The position numbers and the translations under genes were made by a program. A stretch of 6,446 nucleotides of DNA from an uncultured Chthoniobacterales bacterium (lineage in GTDB: Bacteria > Verrucomicrobiota > Verrucomicrobiia > Chthoniobacterales > UBA10450), in assembly GCA_955652155.1 (NCBI GenBank), contig CATPAT010000104.1, positions 1 through 6,446 of the forward strand. The letters run 5' to 3'. The notes below the pieces were generated by a model. It did not search any database and had not been told where the DNA came from. It worked only from the letters and a program-made list of their open reading frames with translations. Position 1 is the stretch's first letter. Each line of letters opens with the position of its first letter. Of the stretch, positions 1 through 5,839 are shown piece by piece.

Positions 1-827
1 CCAATCCCCAAATAATCCGAGCCCGACCAATACGCGCGATTGTGCGCCGATCGAAAGCCCGGTCGCGCGTAATTGGAGATTTCGTAATGCTCGTAGCCGG
101 CCGTCTCCAGGATCGACATCGTCATTTCGAAAAATTCGGAATCAGAATCGGGGTCCTGGCGAAACTCGCCGCGCGCCTGTCGCAGGAAAAATTCCGTGTC
201 TTCCTCGTAAGTCAGACAATAAGTCGAAATATGTTCGGGCTTCAGCGACACCGTTCCTTCCACCGTGCTTTGCCATTGATGAATCGTTTGTCCGGGCAGT
301 CCGAACATCAGGTCGACGTTGATATTTGAAAATCCGGCGCCGCGCAAAATTTGGAACGACTCTTCGCCCTGTTTCGCATTGTGTTCGCGGCCGAGCAATT
401 TCAGCAAATCATCGTCCCAGGACTGAATGCCGAGACTGATTCGGGTGATCCCGAGCCGTCGCAACAGCGCCGCTTTACTCTCGGACACACTTCCGGGGTT
501 TGCTTCCATCGTCCACTCGATCAGTTTCGATAAGTCGAGCGCGTCCCGGAAACCGCCGAGAAGAAATTCCAATTGCGCCGTGGTCAGCGCGGTCGGCGTG
601 CCGCCACCGAAATAAATTGTCGATGGAAGGAGATGTCGATCCTGCGCCTCTTGCCGGAGCTCACTGAGAAGCGCCTCACAAAATCGCGGCGTTTGCGAAC
701 GATCCAGCAACTCCTTGTAGAATGCGCAGTACGGGCAAATCCGCGCACAAAAGGGAACGTGGACGTAGATATGGCGGATCGCGTCCGACAGGCGGCGGGT
801 GGAAATGCAATGCGCGGGATTACTCAC
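1..827 (-). CDS. hemW: HemW-type radical SAM heme chaperone (formerly 'oxygen-independent coproporphyrinogen III oxidase-like'), C-terminus cut by window edge
   Basis: Read on the minus strand from a GTG at 827-825, the frame stays open to the window edge, giving 275 complete codons. The N-terminus carries IRHIYVHVPFCARICPYCAFY, with the radical-SAM cysteines C27, C31 and C34 binding a [4Fe-4S] cluster. The residue two after the last cysteine is Phe (CxxxCxxCxF), which is the HemW pattern; true coproporphyrinogen dehydrogenase HemN has CxxxCxxCxC. IYFGGGTPT (71-79) and MEANP (107-111) follow, and the visible end reads YEISNYARPG then HNRAYW and DYLGIG, all typical of HemW. The C-terminal HemW domain, roughly 100 residues, lies outside. 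By family knowledge HemW is a cytoplasmic heme-binding chaperone that delivers heme to respiratory enzymes. GTG is chosen because the next in-frame codon set upstream reaches a TGA at the edge of the 846-944 repeat with no other start. No clear Shine-Dalgarno is seen. Confidence 0.93.
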   Translation of the reverse strand, partial: MSNPAHCISTRRLSDAIRHIYVHVPFCARICPYCAFYKELLDRSQTPRFCEALLSELRQEAQDRHLLPSTIYFGGGTPTALTTAQLEFLLGGFRDALDLSKLIEWTMEANPGSVSESKAALLRRLGITRISLGIQSWDDDLLKLLGREHNAKQGEESFQILRGAGFSNINVDLMFGLPGQTIHQWQSTVEGTVSLKPEHISTYCLTYEEDTEFFLRQARGEFRQDPDSDSEFFEMTMSILETAGYEHYEISNYARPGFRSAHNRAYWSGSDYLGI

Positions 828-845
828 AGATTCGCTGGGTCTTTG

Positions 846-944
846 TTGTCATTCCGAGCGGAGTCGAGGAATCTCTAGATGTTTCCGACTGCACTTCAGT
901 AACAGAAATAGTAAGAGATGTCTCGACTTCGCTCGACATGACAA
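846..944. repeat. Imperfect inverted repeat (REP/MITE-like palindromic element) between hemW and the DUF362 gene
   Basis: Two 31-base arms, 846-876 and 914-944, are inverted copies that match at 26 of 31 positions without gaps. They are separated by a 37-base loop. The left arm contains TCATTCCGAGCGGAGTCGAG, and the right arm carries the counterpart CTCGACTTCGCTCGACATGA. From memory, 'CATTCCGAGCG-AGTCGAGGAATCTC' type sequence is a common dispersed palindrome in several environmental phyla; this was not searched. The element fills most of the 110-base divergent intergenic region, and its right arm includes the ATG used by the downstream gene. Confidence 0.8.
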
Positions 945-1984
945 ACTGCCGAAACGTAGCTCTGGTTTACTTCTGCGCCATTGGCAGTGTGTTTGCGCAA
1001 GTTCCGTCGCCTTCGCCGGAGAAGTCGATGGTCTACACGGTCCACGACGCTGACGCGATTGCTGGTTACGAAACCAATTCGCGCGCAGTCCGAACGATGG
1101 TGGATCGCCTGGTTCTAGCGGTGACGGGTCAACCGGACGTCGGCAAGGCCTGGGGATCACTGGTTGCGCCCAACGACAAAATTGGAATCAAAATTTCGGC
1201 CGCCGGCGGGGAACTGTTTACCACTCATCACGACGTCGTGACTGCGGTGGTAGAAGGTTTACTGGCCGCGGGCCATCCGCGCAGCAGCATTATTGTTTGG
1301 GACCGTTCGCTCGAAGGAACGAAGGGCGCCGGTTACAAAAAGAGCGACGGTTTTGAATTAAAATCGATTCCGCCGCGGGATGGCTATGATCCAAAAGCAA
1401 CTTTGACCGCGCCACTCCTCGGAAAATTGGTTTGGGGCGACGTCGACTATATCAGTGACGGGGGGAAGAGCGTGCCTTTGTCGGACACGGAAAACACAAG
1501 CAGCGTCAGCCATTTTTCGCGCATCCTTTCGACCCAGGTGACAAAAGTCATCAATATTCCGGTAATGAGCAACAGCACAACGAACGGCATCGCCGGCTGT
1601 CTCTACAACATGACCATCCCCAACATCGACAATTGGCGGCGCTTCGCGCTCGGCACCGGCTTTGGCGCGGAAAGCGTGGCCATCATTTACAGTAATCCGG
1701 TCATTTCGCAGAAAGTTGTTCTCAATGTGATGGACGGCCTGATGGCGCAATATGCCGGAGGTCCGCAATCGCAACCCAACTTTGCACTTCATCACGCGAC
1801 ACTTTACGCGAGCAAAGATCCGGTGGCCCTGGATACGGTGGCGCTGAAGCGACTCGATGGATGGCGATCGAAAGAAAATTTCCAGCCCATCGGTCGATTG
1901 GCGAGTTATGTGCAAACGGCCACCACGGTTGGCCTTGGCGATTCAGACATGAGCCGGATCGAGGTGAAAAATGTCGGCCGCTGA
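938..1984 (+). CDS. Exported DUF362-domain protein of unknown function
   Basis: A 348-residue protein. The ATG at 938 is chosen because no ATG, GTG or TTG occurs in frame in the repeat just upstream, and because it gives a good Sec signal peptide: MTNCRN, a hydrophobic VALVYFCAIGSVFA, then likely cleavage at A20|Q21. A longer frame from 722 would run through the repeat and hemW antisense, so it is rejected. The mature part looks like the DUF362 family (Pfam DUF362): KIGIKISAAGG (81-91), a VVEGLLAAG helix followed by IIVWDRS (118-124), the VTKVINIPVMSNSTTNGIAGCLYNMTIPN segment (201-229), and the conserved C-terminal DPVALDTVALKRLDGWR (294-310). No ferredoxin-type cysteine cluster is present, unlike some DUF362 members. 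The biochemical role is unknown for the family. It overlaps the following isoprenoid synthase gene by 14 bases, so co-transcription is likely. The family call is by motif recall, not a profile search. Confidence 0.85.
   Translation: MTNCRNVALVYFCAIGSVFAQVPSPSPEKSMVYTVHDADAIAGYETNSRAVRTMVDRLVLAVTGQPDVGKAWGSLVAPNDKIGIKISAAGGELFTTHHDVVTAVVEGLLAAGHPRSSIIVWDRSLEGTKGAGYKKSDGFELKSIPPRDGYDPKATLTAPLLGKLVWGDVDYISDGGKSVPLSDTENTSSVSHFSRILSTQVTKVINIPVMSNSTTNGIAGCLYNMTIPNIDNWRRFALGTGFGAESVAIIYSNPVISQKVVLNVMDGLMAQYAGGPQSQPNFALHHATLYASKDPVALDTVALKRLDGWRSKENFQPIGRLASYVQTATTVGLGDSDMSRIEVKNVGR
1961..1966 (+). promoter_or_regulatory. Ribosome binding site for the squalene/phytoene synthase gene
   Basis: GAGGTG lies four bases before the ATG at 1971, inside the last codons of the DUF362 gene. 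It supports the overlapping start and therefore translational coupling. It is the only convincing Shine-Dalgarno I can see in the window; the other gene starts have none. Confidence 0.6.
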
Positions 1985-3011
1985 CGATTCAGTGGGCCGG
2001 GAACCAGAGTCCGCCGTTTCTCTTCCCGATTTGCGGGGATCGATTTTGGCGTCGGTCTCACGCTCGTTTTATCTTTCGATCCGGCTCCTGCCGAAAAAAC
2101 TGCGCGATCCGGTTTCGCTGGGCTATTTGCTCGCGCGCGCATCAGACACGATCGCCGATACACCTGAGCTGCCGATCGATTTGCGGACCGAAAAATTGCG
2201 TCTGGTCGCGCGCGGAATCCAGGGCGAGGAAGTGGGAGATGCGATTGTCGATCTAAGCGTGGCGCTGGCGCCGTTGCAGAAACACAAAGCCGAGCGTGCG
2301 CTGATTAAATCGCTGCAGCCGTGTCTGGATTGGCTCGAGCAAAGCGACGCCCTGGATCGCGAAGAAGTCCGGGCGGTGCTGGAACCAATTAACCGTGGCC
2401 AAATCCTCGACCTCGAGCGTTTCCGAGATCCAAAGCGACTTGTTGCCTTGGAAACGTCGGCTGAGCTCGACGAATACACCTATCTCGTCGCCGGCAGCGC
2501 GGGAGAATTTTGGACCCGCCTTTGCTTTCGCCATCTGCGAAAGTTTGCCACGCGAAGTGAAGACGAGATGCTCGCGATGGGAAAGCGTTACGGGATGGGC
2601 CTGCAATTGATCAACATCTTGCGCGATGCCGGCACGGATCTTCGCGCGGGCCGGTGTTATTTTCCGAACGATGAACTCGCGGTGGCCGCGATGGAGCCGT
2701 CCCAAATCTTGCGCGAACCGGAACGATTTCAGCCAATCTGTGGCAAGTGGCGGGAGAAAGCAGAGCGGGGGATCGAGGCGGGTTTGCAATACGCGCGTGC
2801 GATTCGAAACCGCCGTGTTCGGACAGCGACAGTTCTCCCGGCGCTGATCGGGGCGCGCACTCTCGCGCTCTTGCGCGATGCCGCCGCCACCGCGCTCCGG
2901 CGACACATTAAAGTTCCACGACGCGAAGTGCGCGCGATTGTTGCGTCACTCGTTCTTGGATTCGGCGCGCGATCGCGCATCGAGTCGCTTTATCGCGACC
3001 TATCGCGATAA
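1971..3011 (+). CDS. Squalene/phytoene synthase family enzyme (probably squalene synthase)
   Basis: A 346-residue trans-isoprenyl diphosphate synthase (head-to-head type). The N-terminal block SRSFYLSIRLLPKKLR (30-45) leads into the first Asp-rich motif DTIAD (D59, D63). YTYLVAGSAGEFW (169-181) is the conserved YxxxVAG segment, and LQLINILRDAGTDLRAGRCYFP (211-232) holds the second Asp-rich motif NxxxD...D (N215, D219, D223). These acidic motifs bind Mg2+ and the diphosphates of two prenyl substrates. The family joins two farnesyl diphosphates to presqualene diphosphate and squalene, or two geranylgeranyl diphosphates to phytoene. The SRSFYLSIRLLP and GRCYFP style, and the absence of carotenoid genes nearby, favour squalene (hopanoid or sterol precursor), but substrate cannot be fixed from sequence. 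No C-terminal membrane anchor is obvious. The start is supported by GAGGTG four bases upstream and by overlap with the DUF362 gene. It ends 9 bases from the convergent glycosylase gene. Confidence 0.9.
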   Translation: MSAADDSVGREPESAVSLPDLRGSILASVSRSFYLSIRLLPKKLRDPVSLGYLLARASDTIADTPELPIDLRTEKLRLVARGIQGEEVGDAIVDLSVALAPLQKHKAERALIKSLQPCLDWLEQSDALDREEVRAVLEPINRGQILDLERFRDPKRLVALETSAELDEYTYLVAGSAGEFWTRLCFRHLRKFATRSEDEMLAMGKRYGMGLQLINILRDAGTDLRAGRCYFPNDELAVAAMEPSQILREPERFQPICGKWREKAERGIEAGLQYARAIRNRRVRTATVLPALIGARTLALLRDAAATALRRHIKVPRREVRAIVASLVLGFGARSRIESLYRDLSR

Positions 3012-3020
3012 CCGGTCGCC

Positions 3021-3836
3021 TTACACAAAATAATTGCGCTGCTTTTCGCTGATCGGTTTCTCGAGCCGCTCCAGAACTTGCATCATATCTTCCCAAACCT
3101 TGCGTTTTTCCGAAGGCGATTGGTTTCGGAGCAGATACGCGGGATGATAAGTGATCATCAATGGCGTACCTTCGAATGAGTTCCAACGCCCTCGCAGTTC
3201 GCGCATCGGCGAACGCGTCCCGAGAAGTCCTTCCACTGCGACAGCGCCAAGCGCGACGATCACTTTTGGTTTAATGATGTCGATTTGTTCCATCAAATAC
3301 GGGCGGCAGGTTTGCATTTCGCGCGGTGTTGGCGGGCGATTTCCAAACGAACCGGCCGGCACGTCCGGGCGACACTTTAGAATATTGGCGATGTAAACCT
3401 CTTCGCGCGCGAAGCCCATCGCCTTGATGATCTTAGTGAGCAATTGACCGGCGCGGCCGACGAACGGTTCGCCCTGCGCATCTTCATCCGCGCCCGGCGC
3501 TTCGCCAATGAACATGATCTCGGCGTCCGGATTGCCGACGCCGAAGACGGTCTGCGTCCGCGTGCTCGCGAGGTTCGGACATTTCGTGCAAGCGCAGACG
3601 CGTGATTGAACCGAGGCCAACTGTTCAATCTTGTCGCTGCCTGTCCGCCGCAGGCTTGGCGAAGGCGGGTCAATCTTTATCTCGCGAACGTTGTCGGAGA
3701 TGCGGAACGTTGCGCCTCGTTTCAGCGCATCGAGGGCACTTCGCGATGCGCACGGATGATGCGTTCTTTCGTCGCGCATACGCTCGAGAGTTTGGAGGAC
3801 CGCTTCGAGCGCCCGCGGAAATTGCATCAGCCGCAT
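3021..3836 (-). CDS. Family 4 uracil-DNA glycosylase with [4Fe-4S] cluster
   Basis: This enzyme removes uracil from DNA after cytosine deamination, the first step of base-excision repair. Numbering from the ATG at 3836 (271 residues), the cluster cysteines are C83 and C86 (CTKC), C155 (ILKCRP) and C177 (TCRPYL). The 69-residue step from second to third cysteine is the usual family 4 spacing. The catalytic/uracil-pocket motif GEAPGADEDAQGEPF starts at 111, and the second motif is TYHPAYLLRN (H231). A longer ATG at 3908 stays in frame (295 residues), but the extra 24 residues look non-conserved and lack codon bias. I prefer 3836, which begins just before the helical ALEAVLQTLERMRD region; 3827 is also possible. 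No Shine-Dalgarno decides between them. A repeat-like block encodes residues 56-67 in the linker between N-terminal extension and core. The gene is divergent from queA. Confidence 0.92.
   Translation of the reverse strand: MRLMQFPRALEAVLQTLERMRDERTHHPCASRSALDALKRGATFRISDNVREIKIDPPSPSLRRTGSDKIEQLASVQSRVCACTKCPNLASTRTQTVFGVGNPDAEIMFIGEAPGADEDAQGEPFVGRAGQLLTKIIKAMGFAREEVYIANILKCRPDVPAGSFGNRPPTPREMQTCRPYLMEQIDIIKPKVIVALGAVAVEGLLGTRSPMRELRGRWNSFEGTPLMITYHPAYLLRNQSPSEKRKVWEDMMQVLERLEKPISEKQRNYFV
3636..3669. repeat. GC-rich repeat-like block inside the uracil-DNA glycosylase linker
   Basis: The stretch CTGTCCGCCGCAGGCTTGGC followed by GAAGGCGGG has short complementary ends (CCGCC at 3645-3649, GGCGG at 3664-3668). 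It resembles a dispersed 'cctgtccgccg...ggcgaaggcgg' element that I recall from environmental genomes; this was not searched. It is in frame and encodes DPPSPSLRRTGS on the minus strand, between the N-terminal region and the first cluster cysteines. Only one copy is present in this window, so the repeat status rests on recall. Confidence 0.4.
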
Positions 3837-3906
3837 ATTGGGAAGTTTTGCGCGAATCGGCAAATGATTTTGACTCGCGTAAGCTTTCGGAGTTGATGAT
3901 GCGCCC

Positions 3907-4917
3907 ATGAGTTCGAAGCTAAGCGACTACGATTATCCGTTGCCCGAAGCGCTGATTGCCAAGCGTCCACTGGCGCAGCGGGATGAGTCGCGCATGATGG
4001 TGCTGCATCGCGGCTCGCAAACGATCGAACATCGACAGTTTCGTGATCTGAAAGCCTTTTTGCAGTCGGGCGACTTGCTGGTCTTGAACAACACCCGCGT
4101 CCTGCCCGCGCGCAGATTTTCGGACGATCACGCGGTCGAGTTTTTGTTTTTGGAGAAACTCGGCTCCGCGCGCTGGAAATGTTTGGTCAAGCCCGGTCGC
4201 AAGATGCGAGCCGGTGCCGCGACTAAGATCGACAACGTGCTGTTGCGCGTCGAAGACATTTTGCCGAACGGCGAACGGGTCGTCGCGCTGGCCGACGATG
4301 TCGATCTTTATGCGTACGGATCGATGCCGTTGCCTCCGTACATCGGCCGCGAAAGCGACTCCGCGGACAACGAGCGTTACCAAACTGTCTTCGCTCAAAA
4401 CCCGGGTGCGCTGGCCGCACCAACGGCGGGGCTGCATTTCACGCCGGAACTTTTGTCCGAGATTCCGCACGCATTCGTCACGCTTCACGTCGGCCCGGGC
4501 ACTTTTCGGCCGGTCCACTCTGAAAATGTCGCGGAACATCGGATGCACGCCGAATCGTTTTCAATTTCCGAGGAGGCGGCCGCGAAAATTAAGCAGGCCG
4601 GGCGCGTCATCGCTGTGGGAACAACTACAGTCCGCACATTGGAATCAGCCGCCCGCAAACTTGACCGCTTAAAGCGGTCAAGGTTAGATCGGACGGTGAT
4701 CGAACAACAACGCGCGGAGACGGACATTTTCATTTACCCGCCATTCGAATTTCGTGTGGTCGATGTTCTGCTAACCAATTTTCACTTGCCGCGCTCAACC
4801 TTGCTCCTGCTGGTCAGCGCTTTTGCCGGCCGCGAATTTTTATTGCGAGCGTACGAAGAAGCGATCCGCGAGAAATATCGTTTTTACAGCTACGGCGATT
4901 GTATGTTGATCTTGTAA
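3907..4917 (+). CDS. queA: S-adenosylmethionine:tRNA ribosyltransferase-isomerase (queuosine biosynthesis)
   Basis: QueA transfers and isomerises the ribosyl part of S-adenosylmethionine onto 7-aminomethyl-7-deazaguanine at the tRNA wobble position, giving epoxyqueuosine in GUN anticodons. At 336 residues it is close to the usual length. Conserved blocks in order are LSDYDYPLPEALIA (5-18), LVLNNTRVLPARR (58-70), PLPPYIGR (141-148), YQTVFAQNPGALAAPTAGLHFT (158-179), HVGPGTFRPV (194-203), MHAESF (213-218), VGTTTVRTLES (237-247), TDIFIYPPFEFRVVDVLLTNFHLP (272-295) and EKYRFYSYGDCMLI (322-335). The start matches the family N-terminus. The only purine-rich stretch upstream, GGAG at 3889-3892, is rather far from the ATG. 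A TTGACT at 3870-3875 could be a -35 box, but no good -10 follows. The loop between VGTTTVRTLES and TDIFI contains a palindrome at 4660-4682. No other queuosine gene is in the window. Confidence 0.97.
   Translation: MSSKLSDYDYPLPEALIAKRPLAQRDESRMMVLHRGSQTIEHRQFRDLKAFLQSGDLLVLNNTRVLPARRFSDDHAVEFLFLEKLGSARWKCLVKPGRKMRAGAATKIDNVLLRVEDILPNGERVVALADDVDLYAYGSMPLPPYIGRESDSADNERYQTVFAQNPGALAAPTAGLHFTPELLSEIPHAFVTLHVGPGTFRPVHSENVAEHRMHAESFSISEEAAAKIKQAGRVIAVGTTTVRTLESAARKLDRLKRSRLDRTVIEQQRAETDIFIYPPFEFRVVDVLLTNFHLPRSTLLLLVSAFAGREFLLRAYEEAIREKYRFYSYGDCMLIL
4660..4682. repeat. Near-perfect palindrome inside queA coding sequence
   Basis: CTTGACCGCTT (4660-4670) and AAGCGGTCAAG (4672-4682) are exact 11-base inverted copies around a single A at 4671. 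In queA frame they encode LDRLKRSR (residues 252-259), in the surface loop between VGTTTVRTLES and TDIFIYP, which varies in length across the family. It could fold into a tight hairpin only if the loop opens by a few pairs, so a DNA-level palindrome or inserted repeat is as likely as an RNA role. Confidence 0.85.
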
Positions 4918-4921
4918 GACC

Positions 4922-4999
4922 AACCACGAATGCACACGAATCACTGGAAGAGTGGAACGAGGAATTTTTCTTAGTGTAAATTCGTGTCCAGTCGTGGTT
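4922..4999. repeat. Imperfect inverted repeat between queA and the yciA-type gene
   Basis: The arms AACCACGAATGCACACGAAT (4922-4941) and ATTCGTGTCCAGTCGTGGTT (4980-4999) are inverted copies matching at 18 of 20 positions, around a 38-base loop. CACT at 4942-4945 and AGTG at 4973-4976 could extend the pairing. From memory 'AACCACGAATG-ACACGAAT' belongs to a widely dispersed palindromic repeat type; not searched. The element fills nearly all of the 93-base gap and ends 11 bases before the next start codon. It could form a long stem in the transcript, but there is no U-tract after it, so it is not called an intrinsic terminator. Confidence 0.8.
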
Positions 5000-5010
5000 A
5001 AACAACAACG

Positions 5011-5397
5011 ATGAACCTCCCTGAGGAACCAAAGGGCGAGCTCGTGATTCAGACGATCGCGATGCCCAAGGACACTAATCGCGATGGCGACATTTTTGGC
5101 GGCTGGTTGGTTTCGCAAATGGATTTGGGCAGCGCGATCCTGGCTGGCAAAGTGGCAAAGTCGCGCGTGGTGACCGTGGCCATCGAGGGGATGTCGTTCC
5201 TTAATCCCGTGCGCGTAGGTGACACCGTCGCGTGTTATGCCTGGATTGAGAAAATCGGACGCACCTCGATGAAAATTTGTGTCGATGTTTGGGTGACGCG
5301 TTATCGGACGGGCGAGCGCGTCAAAGTCACAAACGGCGTTTTCACTCAGGTCGCACTCGGCCCGAACGGGAAGCCGACCCCGGTGAAACGCGATTAG
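5011..5397 (+). CDS. yciA: YciA-type acyl-CoA thioesterase (hotdog fold)
   Basis: A 128-residue protein, close to the length of E. coli YciA (about 132), and alignable along its whole length from memory: GELVIQTIAMPKDTNRDGDIFGGWLVSQMDLGSAILA (9-45), then RVVTVAIEGMSFLNPVRVGDTVACYA (52-77) and a C-terminal EVWV-like VDVWVTRYRTGERVKVTNGVF strand pair. NxxGDIFGGW (23-32) is the hotdog acyl-CoA hydrolase signature with the active-site aspartate D27. By family knowledge it is a cytoplasmic multimeric enzyme hydrolysing a broad range of acyl-CoAs to free acid and CoA. No Shine-Dalgarno is seen before the ATG; the bases there are AACAACAACG right after the palindromic repeat. Its stop lies 2 bases from the stop of the convergent lipoprotein gene. 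Confidence 0.93.
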   Translation: MNLPEEPKGELVIQTIAMPKDTNRDGDIFGGWLVSQMDLGSAILAGKVAKSRVVTVAIEGMSFLNPVRVGDTVACYAWIEKIGRTSMKICVDVWVTRYRTGERVKVTNGVFTQVALGPNGKPTPVKRD

Positions 5398-5399
5398 GG

Positions 5400-5738
5400 C
5401 TACGGCTGCGCCGGTTCGCTGTCGGTCTGGTTTGCGATTGCAGCCGACGCGGAAACAGTCACCGGGGGAGTGATTGGCTCGGCCCAGGATCCCGGAGAAC
5501 TTTCAACACTCGTTGTCATTTGCGGCTCGCTCGGCACTGCCGATTTCATTTTCTCCTTCAGCTGGCGATTCGCCGCTTTTTGGGCGCGAGCCGTCGCGTG
5601 TCTGCGCTCCTTCGTTTGTTTTGCGACATAATGACGATAGCCCATTTCCCGACGCCCATTGGCGCTCATGTAGGCGCAGCCGCCGAAACTGAATGAGACG
5701 GCGAAGATGAGAAGCAGAGGCAGGGTTTTCTTGTGCAC
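5400..5738 (-). CDS. Small putative lipoprotein of unknown function
   Basis: I do not recognise a family. From a GTG at 5738-5736 the product is 112 residues and starts MHKKTLPLLLIFAVSFSFGGCAY. That is a charged n-region, a hydrophobic core, and a lipobox-like FGGC with C21 as the candidate lipidated cysteine; F at -3 is less usual than L. A TTG at 5756 would add six residues (with CFTSC) that spoil the signal peptide, so GTG is preferred. After the cysteine, residues of about 25-60 are strongly basic and probably helical (GRREMGYRHYVAKQTKERR, then ARAQKAANRQLKEKMK). The remaining half is rich in Pro, Ser, Thr and Ala and looks disordered. Envelope location is inferred. It lies downstream of opcA on the same strand, separated by a palindromic repeat, and overlaps nothing. 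The composition and signal favour a real gene, but it could be poorly conserved. Confidence 0.65.
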   Translation of the reverse strand: MHKKTLPLLLIFAVSFSFGGCAYMSANGRREMGYRHYVAKQTKERRHATARAQKAANRQLKEKMKSAVPSEPQMTTSVESSPGSWAEPITPPVTVSASAAIANQTDSEPAQP

Positions 5739-5767
5739 GCAACTTGTAAAGCACAAGGCGTGCGAGG

Positions 5768-5836
5768 TGTAGCGGCCGCCGTCTCGGCGGCAATGATTAT
5801 CGCGGGTTCTTGCCGCTGAGGACAGCGGCCCCTACA
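5768..5836. repeat. Imperfect inverted repeat between opcA and the lipoprotein gene
   Basis: The left arm (5768-5793, starting TGTAGCGGCCGCCGTC) and right arm (5810-5836, ending AGCGGCCCCTACA) are inverted copies. They match in 23 of 27 alignment columns, with one gap, around a 16-base AT-richer centre. The element starts 3 bases beyond the opcA stop codon and ends about 30 bases before the lipoprotein start, reading on the minus strand. It resembles, from memory, dispersed 'TGTAGGGGCCGCTGTCC' elements of environmental bacteria; not searched. The transcript could fold into a strong stem-loop behind opcA, which might protect or attenuate the message, but no U-tract follows. Confidence 0.75.
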
Positions 5837-5839
5837 ATT

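Noticed and set aside
42..878. Plus-strand open frames across the left end
   Set aside because: All are antisense to hemW, whose radical-SAM motifs and long open frame are clear on the minus strand.
722..937. N-terminal extension of the DUF362 frame by 72 codons
   Set aside because: It would overlap hemW antisense and run through the palindromic repeat; the signal peptide begins at 938.
1358..1915. 185-codon open frame antisense to the DUF362 gene
   Set aside because: It is a shadow frame of a gene with recognisable family motifs.
2253..2906. 217-codon open frame on the minus strand opposite the synthase gene
   Set aside because: It lies fully inside a well-supported gene, shows no motif, and is a by-product of high GC at codon positions.
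2967..2978. 12-base palindrome GCGCGATCGCGC, resembling the cyanobacterial HIP1 core GCGATCGC
   Set aside because: It is a single copy inside a GC-rich coding region with many CG-rich words; chance is sufficient.
3919..4548. 209-codon open frame antisense to queA
   Set aside because: QueA is unambiguous over the same bases; the antisense product has no recognisable domain.
4918..5010. Intrinsic terminator after queA
   Set aside because: A stem is possible from the inverted repeat, but the loop is 38 bases and no U-tract follows.
4814..5032. 72-codon minus-strand frame containing NHDWTRIYTKK
   Set aside because: This is the translation of the 4922-4999 repeat, a familiar spurious peptide type, not a gene.
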